Source: Clostridiales bacterium
GTDB taxonomy: Bacteria > Bacillota > Clostridia > Peptostreptococcales > Anaerovoracaceae
Assembly: GCA_015058155.1 (NCBI GenBank)
Contig: SVCW01000009.1
Span: 1 to 53,190, forward strand
Direction: 5' to 3'
DNA: 53,190 nucleotides
Below the pieces are notes generated by a model. It was given only the letters and a program-made list of their open reading frames with translations. It was not told where the DNA came from and searched no databases. A program made the translations under genes and the position numbers. Below, piece after piece: positions 32,999 through 41,840 of the stretch; within the stretch, counting starts at the first letter, position 1; each line of letters opens with the position of its first letter.

Positions 32999-33868
32999 CT
33001 AAAGCGTAATCTCTCTCATATAATAGAAGAGATACTGCTGAGCAAATCCGCCGTTTTCTCCGTATGTTTCGCGGGCAAATGCGGCCATCCCCTTCATATC
33101 ATTTTCAGGGAAACCATAAAGATAATTCATTACTCTTCTCATCCATACGTCAATCGGGAAGCTCTCATACTTCTCTATCGCAAAAAGAAGTATGCAGTTC
33201 GCAACTTTCGGTCCTACGCCCTGAAGGCTTACGAGATAATCATACGCATCTTTGAGTGGCATGCTGTTAAGAGCATAAAGCATCCTGCCTTCGTCTTCTG
33301 CGACTGTCTGTGCCGTCCTGATTATGTATTCTGCTCTGTAACCGAGTTTAATATCCGCAAGATCTTCGAGAGTTACTTTTGAAAGCACATCGTAGCCGGG
33401 GAAGGCGTATCTCTTCTTCCCTCTGTATTCCGGAAGTTCTTCGCCGAACTTTTCGCAGAGTCCCTCTATGCACTTCTTGATTCGCGGTATGTTGTTGTTT
33501 TGTGAAACGATGAAAGAAATGAGTGTTTCCCAGTTGTCCTGGTTCAAAAGGCGTATTCCTTCACCTTTGCAGATTGCTTCTTTGATTACTTCGTCGCGGT
33601 TTCCGAGAGTCTCTTTTATAAAGCTGTAATCTCTGTCAAGATCAAGATACTTCTTCCAGATATTCTCGAAGTCCTCTTCATCCGCTCCGTCTATTATGAG
33701 TCTGCCCGAGCATCCCCCTTCGCAGTCAGGCTCAAATGACATATTTACCGTCCTGCCGAATGCCGTACCGGTATAGCTTCCGTCCTCCTCTTCATTCCAG
33801 CGGAAACACTGCCCACAATCAAATATATTCTTTAAATCAAAATCCTTTACACTTTTTATCAGCTGCAT
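32999..33868 (-). CDS. OGG1-like 8-oxoguanine DNA glycosylase/AP lyase
   Basis: The 289-residue enzyme removes oxidised guanine from DNA. The helix-hairpin-helix motif reads LQGVGPKVANCILLFA with the catalytic Lys221, followed by the essential Asp240 in FPIDVWMRR. The N-terminal domain (about 1-105) starts FDLKNIFDCGQCFRW, as in OGG1-type rather than MutM-type proteins. Its ATG overlaps the end of the P-loop gene by ten bases, so the two are translated together. Guarding DNA from oxidation fits an anaerobe that also carries rubrerythrin and GPx-like proteins. Confidence 0.92.
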   Translation of the reverse strand: MQLIKSVKDFDLKNIFDCGQCFRWNEEEDGSYTGTAFGRTVNMSFEPDCEGGCSGRLIIDGADEEDFENIWKKYLDLDRDYSFIKETLGNRDEVIKEAICKGEGIRLLNQDNWETLISFIVSQNNNIPRIKKCIEGLCEKFGEELPEYRGKKRYAFPGYDVLSKVTLEDLADIKLGYRAEYIIRTAQTVAEDEGRMLYALNSMPLKDAYDYLVSLQGVGPKVANCILLFAIEKYESFPIDVWMRRVMNYLYGFPENDMKGMAAFARETYGENGGFAQQYLFYYMREITL

Positions 33869-34671
33869 TTAAGTCCCCTTACCTCAATGTTTACCGTCTC
33901 TGCATTAAAGGCTGTCATTTTTTCAACAACCTCTGCAATTTTTTTCTGTACTATTTCTGCTTCAGATATGATGTCAGCTCCGTAATTCATTATAATGTGT
34001 ACTGTCAGGCGGATTCCCTCGTCCGTCTTATCAATAAGTACCTTAGTTACCTTATATACGCTTTCTTCTCTTTCACCGGCATATATCACTATATCGTTAA
34101 TTACCCTGTCGCTTATAGTATAATCACCAAGATAGCTGTATGTCGGTCTCATTACTGTTCTTCCCGGAGTCCCCTTACTTCCTGAGTTAAAACTTCTGAG
34201 GAGTCTCAGAGGGTCCATGAAGTATCCGGAGAAGTCACGCTTGAGCTGAGGCGCCGGAACCGGAATTACGTGCTTTCCGTGTTCGTACCGCTGTTTTGCC
34301 GCAGTTTCTCTCTCTTCTTCAGTCGTAATATCTTCTATTTCTATGATTCTTTCGATTGGAGGGAGTCCGAGTCTTTCAGAAATCTTATGCACCATAGCAT
34401 GTGAAGTGCCGATTACAAGAATTGAATCCGGCTCAATTTCAGCAATTTTCGATGCTACATCATCACGATGTTCGTTTTCTGTAAACAGAGCTGTCTTAAT
34501 CGCTCCCATCATTGTTTCACGACGTTTTGCCGATGTTCCTGCGAGAATTGAACTACCGCCGATCAGAAGACCGTCGTCAATAATGTACTCTATATTCATA
34601 TGTCTGCATAGGTTTATGGCCTGGTAACTCTTACCCGTACCACTTTTTCCTACCAAAGCATAAACTTTCAT
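33859..34671 (-). CDS. P-loop nucleotide-binding protein with Asp23-like C-terminus
   Basis: The 270-residue protein starts with a clear Walker A, ALVGKSGTGKSYQA (residues 5-18), and a possible switch at DDGLLIGG. Residues 170-270 look like an Asp23/Gls24-type domain (DYTISDRVINDIVIYAGERE, then LTVHIIMNYGADIISEAE), a small fold linked to the cell envelope and stress. I know the two parts separately, and the fused form from Clostridia, but no proven function. The ten-base overlap with the DNA glycosylase gene suggests co-regulation. It is transcribed divergently from the ferredoxin gene. Confidence 0.8.
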   Translation of the reverse strand: MKVYALVGKSGTGKSYQAINLCRHMNIEYIIDDGLLIGGSSILAGTSAKRRETMMGAIKTALFTENEHRDDVASKIAEIEPDSILVIGTSHAMVHKISERLGLPPIERIIEIEDITTEEERETAAKQRYEHGKHVIPVPAPQLKRDFSGYFMDPLRLLRSFNSGSKGTPGRTVMRPTYSYLGDYTISDRVINDIVIYAGEREESVYKVTKVLIDKTDEGIRLTVHIIMNYGADIISEAEIVQKKIAEVVEKMTAFNAETVNIEVRGLKCS

Positions 34672-34672
34672 C

Positions 34673-34701
34673 TTTACTTCTCTACTTTCGAGTGTTATAA
34701 T
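34673..34701 (+). promoter_or_regulatory. Ferredoxin promoter
   Basis: TTTACT (34673-34678), 17 bases, TATAAT (34696-34701), then AAGGAGG before the ATG at 34741. Confidence 0.65.
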
Positions 34702-34740
34702 GACTATGTTTAAAGATAAAATTTATAAGGAGGATTCACG

Positions 34741-34911
34741 ATGGCTTACAAAATTTCAGACGCTTGTATCGGATGTGGCGCTTGCGCTTCAGAATGTCCA
34801 GTAGAAGCAATCGCAGATGCTGGTGGAGTATTCGCAATCGACGCTGACAAGTGCATTGACTGTGGTTCATGCGCTAACGCTTGCCCTGTAGGAGCACCTC
34901 AGCAGGCTTAA
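34741..34911 (+). CDS. 2[4Fe-4S] ferredoxin
   Basis: This 56-residue electron carrier is typical of Clostridium. Cluster ligands are Cys9, 12, 15 and 19 and Cys38, 41, 44 and 48 in two CIxCGxC-x3-CP groups (ACIGCGACASECP and KCIDCGSCANACP). It is the likely electron acceptor of the VOR enzyme in this window. The site AAGGAGG lies seven to eight bases before the start. It stands alone in its direction, with its own promoter and a terminator 20 bases after the stop. Confidence 0.95.
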   Translation: MAYKISDACIGCGACASECPVEAIADAGGVFAIDADKCIDCGSCANACPVGAPQQA

Positions 34912-34930
34912 TTGCTTAATCGAGAATACA

Positions 34931-34958
34931 AGGGATAATTAATAACCGTTTCAATCGA
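34931..34958 (+). terminator. Terminator between ferredoxin and rex
   Basis: AATAACCGTTTC and GAAACGGTTATT make a perfect 12-bp stem with a four-base loop; TTTATTTTG follows on the plus strand. It separates convergent genes. Confidence 0.8.
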
Positions 34959-34983
34959 AACGGTTATTTTATTTTGTCCTTAT

Positions 34984-35649
34984 TTACTTTTTCTTTGAAA
35001 CACTGTCCTGTGAATTGTCATCCATTCTGTTCATATGGTATGCAAGTGAATGGAGTGAATCTGTAAGGTGCATGTTTTCGAGCGCAACGTGTCCCGGAAC
35101 TTCGATATCGATTGGAGCAAAGTTCCAGATTCCTCTTATTCCTGCGAAGCAAAGCTTGTCTGCTACTTCCTGTGCGCTTTCCTTTGTAGTACAGATTACG
35201 CCGATATCGATAGCGTTGTCTTCTACATATTCAACGATTGATTCATAATCCATAACCTTGATGTCATTGATTGACATGCCGATAAGTTTTGGATTTACTT
35301 CAAAAATCGCACTAACTACGAAACCTGTCTTGTAGTAATAAGTGTGGTTTGCGAGCGCCTGACCAAGGTTGCCGGCACCAATGATAACCATCTTGTACTC
35401 TCTGTCGAGTCCTAATATTGCACTGATTTCATTATAGAGAGCATCTACATTGTAACCGTAACCCTGCTGACCGAAACCACCGAAATTGTTCAGATCCTGT
35501 CTTATCTGAGAAGCAGTATATCCTATGAGCGCTGAAAATTCGTTTGAAGAAATCTTGTCTACTCCCTTTCTCTGGAGTTCCTTAAGATATCTTCTGTAAC
35601 GAGGAAGTCTCTTGATAACTGCATTTGAAATCTTCGGTTTATCTTTCAT
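34984..35649 (-). CDS. rex: Redox-sensing transcriptional repressor Rex
   Basis: The 221-residue repressor senses the NADH/NAD ratio and controls fermentation genes. Residues 1-80 are a winged helix (LIGYTASQIRQDLNNFGGFG), then a Rossmann domain with the NAD motif VIIGAGNLGQAL near residue 90, and a C-terminal swapped helix. It follows the ACP gene by 22 bases, in the same direction, so they probably share a transcript. I found no clear Rex box in the promoters read here. Confidence 0.94.
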   Translation of the reverse strand: MKDKPKISNAVIKRLPRYRRYLKELQRKGVDKISSNEFSALIGYTASQIRQDLNNFGGFGQQGYGYNVDALYNEISAILGLDREYKMVIIGAGNLGQALANHTYYYKTGFVVSAIFEVNPKLIGMSINDIKVMDYESIVEYVEDNAIDIGVICTTKESAQEVADKLCFAGIRGIWNFAPIDIEVPGHVALENMHLTDSLHSLAYHMNRMDDNSQDSVSKKK

Positions 35650-35671
35650 AAGCGGTATTCCTTATATATTG

Positions 35672-35899
35672 TTAGATTCTATCTTCTACGTACTTAACGA
35701 TATCAGCTACACTCTGGAACTTTTCTGCGTCTTCGTCAGGAACTTCGATTTCGAATTCGTCTTCGATTGCCATGATGATTTCAACAGCATCAAGTGAGTC
35801 TGCTTCGAGATCCTTCATAAGATGTGTATCCATAGTTACTGCGTCTTCATCAACGCTGAGCTGTTCCATAATGATTTCTCTAATTTTTTCAAAAGTCAT
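35672..35899 (-). CDS. acpP: Acyl carrier protein
   Basis: The 75-residue acidic four-helix protein carries the growing acyl chain in fatty acid synthesis. The phosphopantetheine attachment Ser is in [17 protein letters not shown]. No other fatty acid genes are nearby, so its partner pathway must lie elsewhere. It precedes rex with a 22-base gap. The ribosome site GGAGG is close to the start at 35899. Confidence 0.93.
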   Translation of the reverse strand: MTFEKIREIIMEQLSVDEDAVTMDTHLMKDLEADSLDAVEIIMAIEDEFEIEVPDEDAEKFQSVADIVKYVEDRI

Positions 35900-35945
35900 G
35901 ATTTACCTCCATAACATTGTGTCTGTCTAATTTTTATACTACTTT

Positions 35946-35974
35946 ATTATATATAGCGGTTAAACTATATGCAA
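35946..35974 (-). promoter_or_regulatory. acpP-rex promoter
   Basis: On the minus strand TTGCAT (35969-35974), 17 bases, TATAAT (35946-35951), about 47 bases before acpP. Confidence 0.65.
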
Positions 35975-35993
35975 CTTATTTTTACTTTTTTAA

Positions 35994-37985
35994 CTATTTT
36001 TCCGAAACAAGTCTGTCCCATTCTTCATAACACTCTTCGAGCCTTGAATTTGCTTTTTCGAGTCTGTCATTAAGATCGGAAAGTGCCTTGTGATCAGTCA
36101 TAATTTCAGGTTTTGAAATCTCTTTTGTAATTTCTTCGATTTCGGCTTCAAGTGTTGAAATTTCGTTTTCAACTTTTTCTATTGCCTTGGTAAGTCTTCT
36201 TTCCTCACGCTCACGATCCTTCTTGAGCTGGCGTTCTTCGGCTGCCGAAAGGCCGCTTGTCTCTCCTGGTGCCTTTTGCGGCGCATTTTCAAACTTTGTA
36301 AGCGCCTGTGTGTTCTGAGTTGCCATTCCCGAGAGATAGCTCTTGCCTGAAGTAATCATCGACTGTTTCTTTTCAACATAGTAATCGTAAGTTCCGAGAT
36401 ATTCTTCGATTCCGTCAGGTGTGAGTTCAAGAATTCTTGTAGGAATCTTATTAAGGAAGTATCGGTCGTGAGATACAACGATTACAGTTCCCGGAAAATC
36501 GAGAAGTGCCTCTTCAAAAATTTCTTTTGAATCGATATCAAGATGATTTGTCGGTTCGTCAAGAAGAAGCGTGTTTGATCCCGCAAGCATCATTTTAAGA
36601 AGTGAGAGTCTTGCTTTTTCACCACCGGAAAGAGAGCCTACATCGAGGAAAACATCGTCTCCTCTGAAAAGGAATCTTCCGAGGATGTTTCTCATTTCAG
36701 TATCTGTATAAAGTCTGTATGACTCTTTGAGTTCCTCAAGAACTGTGTTTCTGTTGTTCAGGAGTCTCTGTCCCTGATCATAGTAACCGAAGTCAACATT
36801 ATGTCCTATCTTGAGGCGGCCTGCATCTGCATCAAGCTCTTCCATCATTATTTTGAGAAGAGTTGTTTTTCCGATTCCGTTTGCTCCGACAATACAAATT
36901 CTTTCTCCGCGTTTGATATCGAAGTTTACGTTCCTGAAAAGTTCACGTCGTTCGTTGCCGCTCCCGAAACCTTTTCCGATGCCTTCTCCTATGAGAACAT
37001 CATTACCACTCTTGTAGTTCTGTCTGAAACTTATTTTGATCTTATCTGGAAGGTTTTCCGGTTTTTCGATAAGCTCCATATGTTCAAGCATCTTTTCCCT
37101 TGAAAGCGCACGCTTTGTGAGATGTTCTGTGTTGTGCTGCTTGAAACGGCGTATGATTTCTTCCTGCCGTGCAATTTCAGTCTGCTGTTTTTCGTAAGCA
37201 CGCATCTCCGATTCACGACGTGCTGCTTTCTGGTCCGCAAATGTACTGTAATTGCCGTTATATGTATAAAGTTTGTGGTTTTCTACTTCAAAGATTCTGT
37301 TTACCAGCTGGTCGAGGAAATATCTGTCGTGAGAAATAACGATGATAGTTCCTTTGTAGCCCTTGAGATACTGCTCAAGCCATTTCAAAGTTCCGATATC
37401 AAGATGGTTTGTCGGTTCGTCAAGCATCAGAATATCAGGCTTCTTGAGGAGCAGACATGCAAGCGAAAGTCTTGTTCTTTCTCCACCTGAAAGTGTTGAA
37501 ATCTTCTTGTTGTAAAAGTCTTCGCTGAATGCCATGCTCTGGAGAATACCATTGATTTCGCTCTTGTATGTATATCCGCCATCATTCTCAAACTTTATCT
37601 GAAGCTGGTCGAGTCTTGTTAAAAGCCTTGTAACATCCTCACCGTTTGCCGAAAGCTCTGCAATTTCATCTGACAGGCTGTGGATGTCTTCTTCCATTTT
37701 CTGAAGATGTTTGAATATGTCGTATGCTTCTTCGTATACAGTTCTTTCTGACTTGAAGTCATCATTCTGCTTGAGGTATCCGACTGTGAGATCCTGCGAG
37801 ATGAAGTAGTTTCCCTTTTCGTAGCTCATTTCTCCGGCAAGAATTTTCATAAGTGTTGTCTTGCCGGCTCCGTTTGCACCGATGAGTCCGATTCGGTCTC
37901 CTCCGTTTACGTGAAATGAAACATCTTTCAGAATTATATCTGTTCCGTATTCTTTTGTTATGTCAGTAGCACTTAATACTATCAT
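35994..37985 (-). CDS. ABC-F family ATPase
   Basis: The 663-residue soluble protein has two ATPase domains with no membrane part. The first has GANGAGKTTLMKILAGE, signature LSGGERTRLSLA and ILMLDEPTNHLD. The second has GANGIGKTTLLKI, signature LSGGEKARLSLL and TLLLDEPTNHLD. A charged linker around residues 245-310 and a C-terminal coiled coil (about 585-663) complete the ABC-F layout. These proteins act on the ribosome, for translation control or antibiotic protection. The linker does not identify a known resistance type, so a housekeeping role is more likely. Confidence 0.9.
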   Translation of the reverse strand: MIVLSATDITKEYGTDIILKDVSFHVNGGDRIGLIGANGAGKTTLMKILAGEMSYEKGNYFISQDLTVGYLKQNDDFKSERTVYEEAYDIFKHLQKMEEDIHSLSDEIAELSANGEDVTRLLTRLDQLQIKFENDGGYTYKSEINGILQSMAFSEDFYNKKISTLSGGERTRLSLACLLLKKPDILMLDEPTNHLDIGTLKWLEQYLKGYKGTIIVISHDRYFLDQLVNRIFEVENHKLYTYNGNYSTFADQKAARRESEMRAYEKQQTEIARQEEIIRRFKQHNTEHLTKRALSREKMLEHMELIEKPENLPDKIKISFRQNYKSGNDVLIGEGIGKGFGSGNERRELFRNVNFDIKRGERICIVGANGIGKTTLLKIMMEELDADAGRLKIGHNVDFGYYDQGQRLLNNRNTVLEELKESYRLYTDTEMRNILGRFLFRGDDVFLDVGSLSGGEKARLSLLKMMLAGSNTLLLDEPTNHLDIDSKEIFEEALLDFPGTVIVVSHDRYFLNKIPTRILELTPDGIEEYLGTYDYYVEKKQSMITSGKSYLSGMATQNTQALTKFENAPQKAPGETSGLSAAEERQLKKDREREERRLTKAIEKVENEISTLEAEIEEITKEISKPEIMTDHKALSDLNDRLEKANSRLEECYEEWDRLVSEK

Positions 37986-38012
37986 TTATACGTTCCTTTT
38001 TTGTGTTTTGGC

Positions 38013-38030
38013 GGCCGGCGGAGGCCGGCC
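38013..38030. other. GC-rich hairpin between tsaD and the ABC-F gene
   Basis: GGCCGGC and GCCGGCC pair around GGAG, but no T-run follows on either strand except TTT on plus. It could be a weak terminator or an mRNA-end stabiliser for tsaD. Confidence 0.4.
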
Positions 38031-38046
38031 TTTACGCATCTTCCGC

Positions 38047-39063
38047 TTAGAGCGGGAGGTGCGGTGTTGCATCGAGGTCGAGACCGCTAGTCTCGCCTGC
38101 CTTGTATGCGTAATATGCGGCGCAGCCGATCATTGCTGCGTTGTCAGTACAGAGTACCGGCGGCGGGCAGTGAAGAGCGATGCCCTTCTTTGCGCAGGCT
38201 TCGTCGAGCATTGCGCGGAGCGCGCTGTTCGCCGCTACTCCACCTGCAAGAACAATCTTGTCCTTTTTCATGCTCACTGCTGCATCTACAGTCTTTTTAA
38301 CTATTACTTCGAGTACCGCCTGCTGGAATGATGCTGCTATATCTGCAGCATTTATTTCACGGCCTGCCTGCTTTTCCTGATTAATGTAATTCAGGACTCC
38401 TGTCTTGATTCCGCTGAATGAAAAATCGAGACTGTCCTTTTCGAGAAAAACTCTCTTGAATTCCACCGCATGAGGATTTCCTTCTTTTGCGAGCTTGTCA
38501 ATCAAAGGTCCACCCGGATATCCGAGTCCGAGCACTCTTGCAACCTTATCATAAGCTTCTCCCGCAGCATCGTCTCTCGTCTGTCCGAGAACATGACACT
38601 TGTTGTAATCAGTAACTTCTACTATTTCAGTGTGGCCACCCGATATTACGAGCGCCATAAACGGTGGCTCGAGCTCTTTGCTTTCTATGTAATTTGCACT
38701 GATATGTCCCTGAATATGATGAACACCCACGAGCGGCTTATCATATGCAAGTGCAAAGGCTTTCGCTGTTGCCACTCCTATAAGAAGTGCCCCCACAAGG
38801 CCGGGACCCTTTGTCACGCCGATGAGGTCAATTTCATCCCAGGTCACTCCTGCTTCCGAGAGTGCCTGCTCAGTAACAGCATTTATATTTTCAAGGTGGT
38901 GGCGTGATGCGATTTCAGGCACCACACCTCCAAAAGCCTTGTGTACTTCGATCTGTGTTGAAATAACATTTGAGAGCACATCGCGTCCGTCTGCAAGGAC
39001 GGCTACAGATGTTTCATCGCAACTCGATTCAAATGCAATTGTCAAAAATTTTCCGTCTTTCAT
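38047..39063 (-). CDS. tsaD: tRNA t6A threonylcarbamoyltransferase subunit TsaD
   Basis: TsaD moves the threonylcarbamoyl group to A37 of ANN-reading tRNAs. The ATG at 39063 shares its A with the TAA stop of the 63-residue gene upstream, so the two are coupled. The 338-residue protein has the ASKHA fold start [16 protein letters not shown] and the metal motif [13 protein letters not shown], plus the ATP stretch [11 protein letters not shown]. It is the last gene of the operon with tsaE, tsaB and rimI. Confidence 0.95.
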   Translation of the reverse strand: MKDGKFLTIAFESSCDETSVAVLADGRDVLSNVISTQIEVHKAFGGVVPEIASRHHLENINAVTEQALSEAGVTWDEIDLIGVTKGPGLVGALLIGVATAKAFALAYDKPLVGVHHIQGHISANYIESKELEPPFMALVISGGHTEIVEVTDYNKCHVLGQTRDDAAGEAYDKVARVLGLGYPGGPLIDKLAKEGNPHAVEFKRVFLEKDSLDFSFSGIKTGVLNYINQEKQAGREINAADIAASFQQAVLEVIVKKTVDAAVSMKKDKIVLAGGVAANSALRAMLDEACAKKGIALHCPPPVLCTDNAAMIGCAAYYAYKAGETSGLDLDATPHLPL

Positions 39064-39254
39064 TAATAGTAACCTTTCTCGCCAACTATGCAGCGATTGT
39101 CCGGTGTCATATGTCTGCAATTTTCACACGACTGGTAATTCATCATATTGAACATGCTTACATCGTGTCTTTTCGAAAACCTGCTGCAGTGACTCGCCGT
39201 CACAGACATGTCTTCTCCGAACTCATAATCGTAGTCTCTATAATCCTTATCCAT
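39063..39254 (-). CDS. Small Cys-rich protein inside the t6A operon, 63 aa
   Basis: AGGAGG lies directly before its ATG, and its stop overlaps the tsaD start (TAATG), so it is very likely translated. Cys23, Cys43, Cys46 and Cys55 with nearby His suggest a zinc site (C-x19-C-x2-C-x8-[14 protein letters not shown]). The N-terminal 15 residues are acidic and Tyr-rich ([14 protein letters not shown]). I do not recognise a family. Its position between rimI and tsaD is unusual and suggests a helper of t6A formation or ribosome acetylation, which is inference only. Confidence 0.7.
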   Translation of the reverse strand: MDKDYRDYDYEFGEDMSVTASHCSRFSKRHDVSMFNMMNYQSCENCRHMTPDNRCIVGEKGYY

Positions 39255-39332
39255 GGCCCCTCCTGCACAATTTTTCTAATCCTATTATGCAGAAGTCCAT
39301 TAGTTTTATACTATTATATATATGAAGAAAAA

Positions 39333-39800
39333 CTATCCGCGGTTTTCCGCCATACCGTTTCTCCACATTATTATTGCATCTTCGCCGTTATCTTCATAAT
39401 ACCCCTGACGGATACCTACTGACATGAAACCGAACTTCTCATAAAGTTTCTGTGCCGGTATATTTGAAGCTCTTACTTCAAGAGTATGTGCAACAACACC
39501 ATGACTTTCAGTCACGTCTATGAGCGTCTTAATAATTGCTTCTCCAATGTGTTTTCTTCTCCAGTCAGGATGAACGGCAACATTCGTAATGTGACCTTCG
39601 TCAACAATGAGCCATATACCAACGTATCCGACAACCTTTCCATCTACTTCACCAACAACGTAAAGTGCCAGTTTATTCTCAGCAATCTCATACTGTATTG
39701 ACTCGAGACTCCATGGTGTCGTGAAACAGAGTTTCTCCATTTCTGCAATCTCAGGAGCATCCTTAAGTTCAGCTGCTCTTACAATAAGTTCTGACGCCAT
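39333..39800 (-). CDS. rimI: Ribosomal protein S18 alanine N-acetyltransferase
   Basis: The 155-residue GNAT enzyme acetylates the N-terminal Ala of S18. Family marks are EMEKLCFTTPWSLESIQYEI, the acetyl-CoA motif VHPDWRRKHIGEAII and LEVRASNIPAQKLYEKFGF. One base separates it from tsaB. The tsaB-rimI-tsaD order is common in Firmicutes, which supports the name. Confidence 0.93.
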   Translation of the reverse strand: MASELIVRAAELKDAPEIAEMEKLCFTTPWSLESIQYEIAENKLALYVVGEVDGKVVGYVGIWLIVDEGHITNVAVHPDWRRKHIGEAIIKTLIDVTESHGVVAHTLEVRASNIPAQKLYEKFGFMSVGIRQGYYEDNGEDAIIMWRNGMAENRG

Positions 39801-39801
39801 A

Positions 39802-40542
39802 TTATTTCAAAGCCGCCTTTCTTGCTTCTTCAAGCTTTCTTTCTGCTTCAGCCTTTCTCATATACTCAGGATGGAGCTGGCCGTATTCGAGTGTCTTCCC
39901 TGCATTATATAATTCAAGTCCGAGCTTTGCTATATATTTTGCATGCTGCGTAGTGCCATTAAGAACTGTAGTAATATCCTTTGCATCAAGATATTCGTCT
40001 ACTCTCTCTCCATATGCCTCCGCACCATCTCCATAGACAGTAACTTCGCGAATCACTTCATCGTCTGTTATATCGTTAATAGACGATGCGAGCTTTTCAA
40101 GGAAATCTGCAAGATTATATGCGTCTCCCTTGACAACCTGTTCAATATATCCGCCGTTCCATCTGTATGCGCCTGCGAACACCTGGCTTCTTCTCGCATC
40201 AAACATCGGAACAATGATACCTTTGTAGTTTTTGTCAGCATAAGCAAAAGATTCAAGCGTCGGCACAGCGATTGCCGGAATGTTCTTTGCCTGACACAGT
40301 GCTCTTGCAGTAGTTACACCTATTCTGATTCCTGTAAAAGAACCTGGCCCCTGTGATACTGCGATGGCCTTGAGATCTCCGACTTCAACCTGATAGTACT
40401 CGAGAATCTCCTTAATCATAGGTGTAAGGTTTGTCAGGTGATTAAGAGTGCCCTGCGATACTCTGGCAGCTCCATGGCCTGTTTCATTTATAAGTGCAAC
40501 CGAGCAGTGAGGCCCTGTTGTTTCTATAGCAAGAATATACAT
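39802..40542 (-). CDS. tsaB: t6A biosynthesis subunit TsaB
   Basis: The 246-residue ASKHA-fold paralog of TsaD lacks the metal motif and holds the complex together. It starts MYILAIETTGPHCSVALI and has the conserved ISQGPGSFTGIRIG-like stretch AVSQGPGSFTGIRIGVTT. It follows tsaE by two bases. Confidence 0.94.
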   Translation of the reverse strand: MYILAIETTGPHCSVALINETGHGAARVSQGTLNHLTNLTPMIKEILEYYQVEVGDLKAIAVSQGPGSFTGIRIGVTTARALCQAKNIPAIAVPTLESFAYADKNYKGIIVPMFDARRSQVFAGAYRWNGGYIEQVVKGDAYNLADFLEKLASSINDITDDEVIREVTVYGDGAEAYGERVDEYLDAKDITTVLNGTTQHAKYIAKLGLELYNAGKTLEYGQLHPEYMRKAEAERKLEEARKAALK

Positions 40543-40544
40543 AT

Positions 40545-40997
40545 CTAGCCCTCCTTACGGGAAACTTCGTAAATGCGTTCCCCTTCGTTTATACCGTACA
40601 AAATGTTCATTACAATAGCACCTTCAGGAATGATTTCCGGTGACAAATCTGCCCATTCAACTATTGAAACACCATCACCGAAAATATATTCTTCCGCTCC
40701 GATCTCAAAAAGTTCATCCGGATCATACACCCTGTATACATCAAAATGAAAGAGAGGCAGCCTTCCCGAGCGATACTCACGTACAATCTGGAAAGTCGGA
40801 CTTACAATCATTTCACTTACTCCGAGTCCTTCGGCGATATACTTTGTCAGTGTCGTCTTACCTGTTCCGAGATCGCCGATAAGCGCTATCACATCTCCGG
40901 GCTTAAGTTTTTCTGCAAGTGCATACCCGTAAGCCTTTGTCTCTTCTTCATTTCTGATTTCTATTCTGTTATTGAAAATATCAATATTATCAAACAT
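40545..40997 (-). CDS. tsaE: t6A biosynthesis ATPase TsaE
   Basis: The ATG at 40997 is chosen for its GAGGGA site; the frame continues further without one. The 150-residue P-loop protein has Walker A GDLGTGKTTLTKYIAEGL, the switch SPTFQIVREYR and HFDVYRVYDPDELFEIGAEE with the family's Asp and Glu. It powers turnover of the TsaBD complex. It is the first gene of the operon. Confidence 0.94.
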   Translation of the reverse strand: MFDNIDIFNNRIEIRNEEETKAYGYALAEKLKPGDVIALIGDLGTGKTTLTKYIAEGLGVSEMIVSPTFQIVREYRSGRLPLFHFDVYRVYDPDELFEIGAEEYIFGDGVSIVEWADLSPEIIPEGAIVMNILYGINEGERIYEVSRKEG

Positions 40998-41063
40998 TAT
41001 TCTTGTCCCTCTTAAAGCTGGAAATATCAGATTCCGCTTATTTCTGAAATCCTCTAACACTAT

Positions 41064-41093
41064 ATTTTATCATAGTAGCAACATGGTTTTCAA
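41064..41093 (-). promoter_or_regulatory. t6A operon promoter
   Basis: On the minus strand TTGAAA (41088-41093), 18 bases, TAAAAT (41064-41069). It faces the plus-strand promoter at 41146-41174. Confidence 0.55.
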
Positions 41094-41145
41094 CTAAAAG
41101 CACGAAACAAGCGTGCTGCTCCTCCTGGTCCAGTTAATAATCGCA

Positions 41146-41174
41146 TTGCAAGATATCTCTTTTTTCAGTATAAT
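41146..41174 (+). promoter_or_regulatory. Promoter of the prolyl-tRNA deacylase gene
   Basis: TTGCAA (41146-41151), exactly 17 bases, TATAAT (41169-41174), about 30 bases before the start codon. Confidence 0.75.
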
Positions 41175-41204
41175 TGAAATATATTAATAATCAGGGAGGC
41201 ATAT

Positions 41205-41741
41205 ATGAAATACGAACCTCAGAACGAACACGAAAAAAGAATGTATGAAATTTTCGAAGAACTCGGTATCGAAGACTACGAAGTAAGAAATCACGTTGCA
41301 GTACGTACAATTGAAGAAGTTGATATGTACGGACTCTCAATGGAAGGACTTAATCTTAAAAACCTTCTTATCTACGACAAAAAACTCGACAGGTACTTCC
41401 TGGTTATCGTTGAAGAGCATCGCCGCCTTGATATGAAACACTTTAAGGAGATTACAGGCTGGAAAAAAACAAAATTTGCTGAAGACGAAGAAGCTCAGCA
41501 GCTTATGGGTCTCGAAACAGGGCTTACTCCGCTCGCCCTCTTCAACGACGCGGACAACAGAATCACTGTCGTACTCGGTAAGGAAATCATCGATGCACCT
41601 GATGATGAAATCGTAGGTTTCCACCCATGTAGAAACAACGGCACACTTCTTATGAAGAAAGCTGACTTCATCAAATTCCTCGCTTATGCAGGAAACGATG
41701 TCATCGAAGAAACACACTATCCCGAACCTGTAGCAGAATAA
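41205..41741 (+). CDS. YbaK/ProX-type aminoacyl-tRNA deacylase
   Basis: The 178-residue protein belongs to the free-standing INS-domain editing family (ProX, PrdX). It clears mischarged Ala-tRNA(Pro) or similar. Recognisable stretches are MSMEGLNLKNLLIYDKK-like GLNLKNLLIYDKKLDRYFLV with a conserved Lys, GLETGLTPLALFND, and FHPCRNNGTLLMKKADFIKF. GGGAGG precedes the ATG. It is monocistronic, with a strong promoter and a terminator. Confidence 0.88.
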   Translation: MKYEPQNEHEKRMYEIFEELGIEDYEVRNHVAVRTIEEVDMYGLSMEGLNLKNLLIYDKKLDRYFLVIVEEHRRLDMKHFKEITGWKKTKFAEDEEAQQLMGLETGLTPLALFNDADNRITVVLGKEIIDAPDDEIVGFHPCRNNGTLLMKKADFIKFLAYAGNDVIEETHYPEPVAE

Positions 41742-41806
41742 CTTCCAGATGCTTTAAACACCAGCAGGCTTTGTTTAACATCGTGCTTGTTTTAATCGCA
41801 ATAATT

Positions 41807-41835
41807 GCACCTTGCATTTTATATATGCAAGGTGC
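41807..41835 (+). terminator. Terminator after the deacylase gene
   Basis: GCACCTTGCAT and ATGCAAGGTGC make a perfect 11-bp stem with a seven-base loop, followed by TTTTTT on the plus strand. It also separates the convergent gene ending at 41841. Confidence 0.88.
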
Positions 41836-41840
41836 TTTTT

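Noticed and set aside
35900-35993. Rex operator at the acpP-rex promoter
   Set aside because: No TTGTTAA-type inverted repeat is present.
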